Shown here piece after piece: positions 62,259 through 64,000 of a stretch of 64,000 nucleotides of DNA. The notes beneath the pieces were generated by a model, which made no database searches, was not told where the DNA came from, and worked only from the letters and a program-made list of their open reading frames with translations. Position 1 is the stretch's first letter. Each line of letters opens with the position of its first letter. The stretch is from Prorocentrum cordatum (Eukaryota > Sar > Dinophyceae > Prorocentrales > Prorocentraceae), in assembly GCA_963575745.1 (NCBI GenBank), contig CAUYUJ010021670.1, positions 1 to 64,000 on the forward strand. The letters are read 5' to 3'. The position numbers and the translations under genes are program-made.

Positions 62259-62516
62259 GCCTTCTAGATAGGGTCGGAGTAGATGAGGCCGGAGGATCGC
62301 GCCGCCTCACCGATGCATCGCCGATGCGTCTCGATGTGCAGCCCAATTTGCGCCATGTCGACGTCGCCGATGCATCGGCGACGTCGACGATGCATCGCCA
62401 TAGCATCGCCAGTGCATCGCCGGTGCATCGCCGATGCATCGCCGCTGCATCGCCGATGTATCGGCGATGCGGCGCGATCCTCCGACCCCATATACTCCGA
62501 ACCCATCTATGAGGCC
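62259..62516. mobile_element. Family 2 element
   Basis: GCCTTCTAGATAGGGTCGG at the left and ACCCATCTATGAGGCC at the right. The interior has at least eight GCATCGCCGATG units. Confidence 0.8.
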
Positions 62517-63275
62517 TCTATGAACGGGGGGGAGAAAGGTGGACGTTTCGTACACCTTCTGGGCTGCCACGGGCCCCCTTTAGGATCTCTTTAGGGTCCC
62601 TTCTCAAGCAAGCCTCGATCCTCCCTCCTTTTTATACGTACATATGTATAGATATATGATTTTACCAGCTCGGTTCGCTTCGCGGTCACATTTTTTTTTC
62701 GCATGGCGCCAGCGGGGTGCGATGCGACCTCCATTGCCGTCATTTGGGGATGAGGGAATGGGGCGGCGCGGTCCCAAAGCTTCTAGAGGTGGCGGGCGCC
62801 AAGGGTCTGGAAGGTCCTTCGAAGGTTCTAGGGCGCACGAGGTTTGTATTGTTCATGAGGGTCACATGGTCACACGTCTCATGGAATTTGAACAGCATAC
62901 GGGACTCATCGATTTGGACAGGAACGAAGAGTTTTCTGGGGTTCACCTTTCACAGCGCTGGGGCTGGAGCTGGGCTCGAGCTGGATCTGGGATTGTTATG
63001 GATCTGAGCTGGAGCTGGAACTTGGGAGCTCCTGAAAGTGCTGCTACGGCGCCCCGTCCTCCTCCTATTCCTCCTCCTCCTCCTCCTCCTCCTCTTCTTC
63101 CTCCTCCTCCTCCTCCTCATCATCATCATCATCATCCTCTTACTCCTCTGCCTCCTCCTTTCGGAAAACACGAAATGCTGGACTGTTCTATCGGGGCACA
63201 GCATCTCCATCTTGGGAGAGGACTTATGAGATCACGGAAAGAACGATTACCCCAGCAGAGCCTTCCAATAGCAGC
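62517..63275. other. No gene recognised
   Basis: GAGCTGGAGCTGG-type short repeats near 62960-63030 and a CCT/CAT tract at 63055-63145. No coding signal. Confidence 0.5.
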
Positions 63276-63279
63276 AAAG

Positions 63280-64000
63280 GTGTGATCCTTGGGAATTGGT
63301 GTGCTTGTGGGGCTGGCGGGTTTACTGGACCTGCGGCACCTGTGGACTTCGTGGGGCCCATGGGACTTGCGATACCCCTGGGAATTGCGAGACCTCCGAC
63401 ACCTGTAGTAGGATCTGTAGGATTTGTGGGGCGTGTGATATTTGTGGCAACTCCTATACCTGCGATATCTTTGGAACCTGTGGAACGTTCGGGACTTTGA
63501 GACCCGTGGGACTTGTCGTGCTTGTGGAGCCCGCGAGACGTGCCACACTTGTGGGACCTGTGGAGCCTGTGCGACTTGTGCGACATCATGCGAGACCTGT
63601 GGCATGTGTGGGTCCTGCGAGGCCTGTAAGCCTGTTGGACCCGTGGGGCCTGTGGGACCAGTGGGACCTGTGGGACATGTAGGACCTGCGAGATCTTCGA
63701 GACCTGTGAGACCCGTCGGACCTGTGGCACCTGCTGGAACTTGGGTACCAGTATGACCTATGAGGCCGGCGGGGCCTTTGACACATGTGGGATCTGTTGG
63801 ATTTGTGGGACCTGTGGGACCTGTGGGACCTGTGAGACCTGTCGGACCTGGGGGGACCTGCGAGACCTGTGGGACCTGGGGTACTTGCGAGACCTGTGGG
63901 CCCTTTTGGACCTGTGGAACGTGCGGGACATATGGGGCCTCTTAAACGTGCGAGACCTTTGGGACCTGAGGAGCGTGAGGGACTTGCAGAGGCCTGTATG
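63280..64000. repeat. GTGGGACCT nonamer array running off the right edge
   Basis: GTGGGACCTGTGGGACCTGT-type units of 9 bases with many substitutions over at least 720 bases. The period is a multiple of three, so every frame opens as Gly-Pro-Val- or Cys-Gly-Thr-like runs, which do not indicate a gene. Confidence 0.9.

Noticed and set aside
1-64000. tRNA, rRNA and spliced-leader RNA genes
   Set aside because: I looked for cloverleaf-like B-box sequence, conserved rRNA segments and an intact leader followed by a GT donor, and saw none. A dedicated covariance-model search would be needed to exclude tRNAs fully.

Overview
The window looks like nuclear DNA of a dinoflagellate. The evidence is (i) relics of the conserved dinoflagellate spliced leader at the 5' ends of both LINE-type retrotransposons (4764-4782 minus, 10649-10661 plus); (ii) very GC-rich coding exons scattered as small islands among trinucleotide repeats and short inverted-repeat elements; (iii) inferred introns that start with GA or GC as well as GT. 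The species cannot be fixed from sequence alone.

Layout. 1-4782 is a minus-strand LINE (copy A): ORF1 plus a long open ORF2 with endonuclease and reverse transcriptase that runs off the left edge. About 5.2-9 kb holds exon islands of an unrecognised plus-strand gene. 10.6-17.6 kb is a second, decayed plus-strand LINE (copy B) with an endonuclease - RNase H - reverse transcriptase order. 22.3-28.5 kb holds four exons of a eukaryotic-type DNA topoisomerase II whose C-terminus is built from six repeats resembling the bacterial gyrase-A C-terminal pinwheel. The ATPase and TOPRIM exons were not found in the window. 33-39 kb is a large composite of short degenerate tandem repeats, interrupted by a 1.1 kb element with terminal inverted repeats and an 8-bp target duplication. 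About 40.4-61.0 kb holds at least ten small exons of a kinesin-14-type motor; roughly 1 kb of coding sequence is spread over more than 20 kb, and the gene continues beyond the window.

The main theme is intron birth by transposons. A ~190-bp family (here family 1) with ends CCCAGACATG / CATGTCTGGG occurs about 20 times in both orientations, mostly inside introns of the two recognised genes. Topoisomerase intron 1 is almost entirely one hairpin element with ~65-bp arms, and the exon sequence GACAAG[T/C]T is duplicated at its two ends. Similar 7-12 bp duplications mark several other splice junctions. Families 2 to 5 and single elements add to this.

Most of the window is not gene. Long open frames across GGA, CCT, GTC, GAT and similar arrays are repeat artefacts and are not reported as genes. 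Exon ends were placed by homology, reading phase and splice-like AG/GN junctions, and need transcript support.
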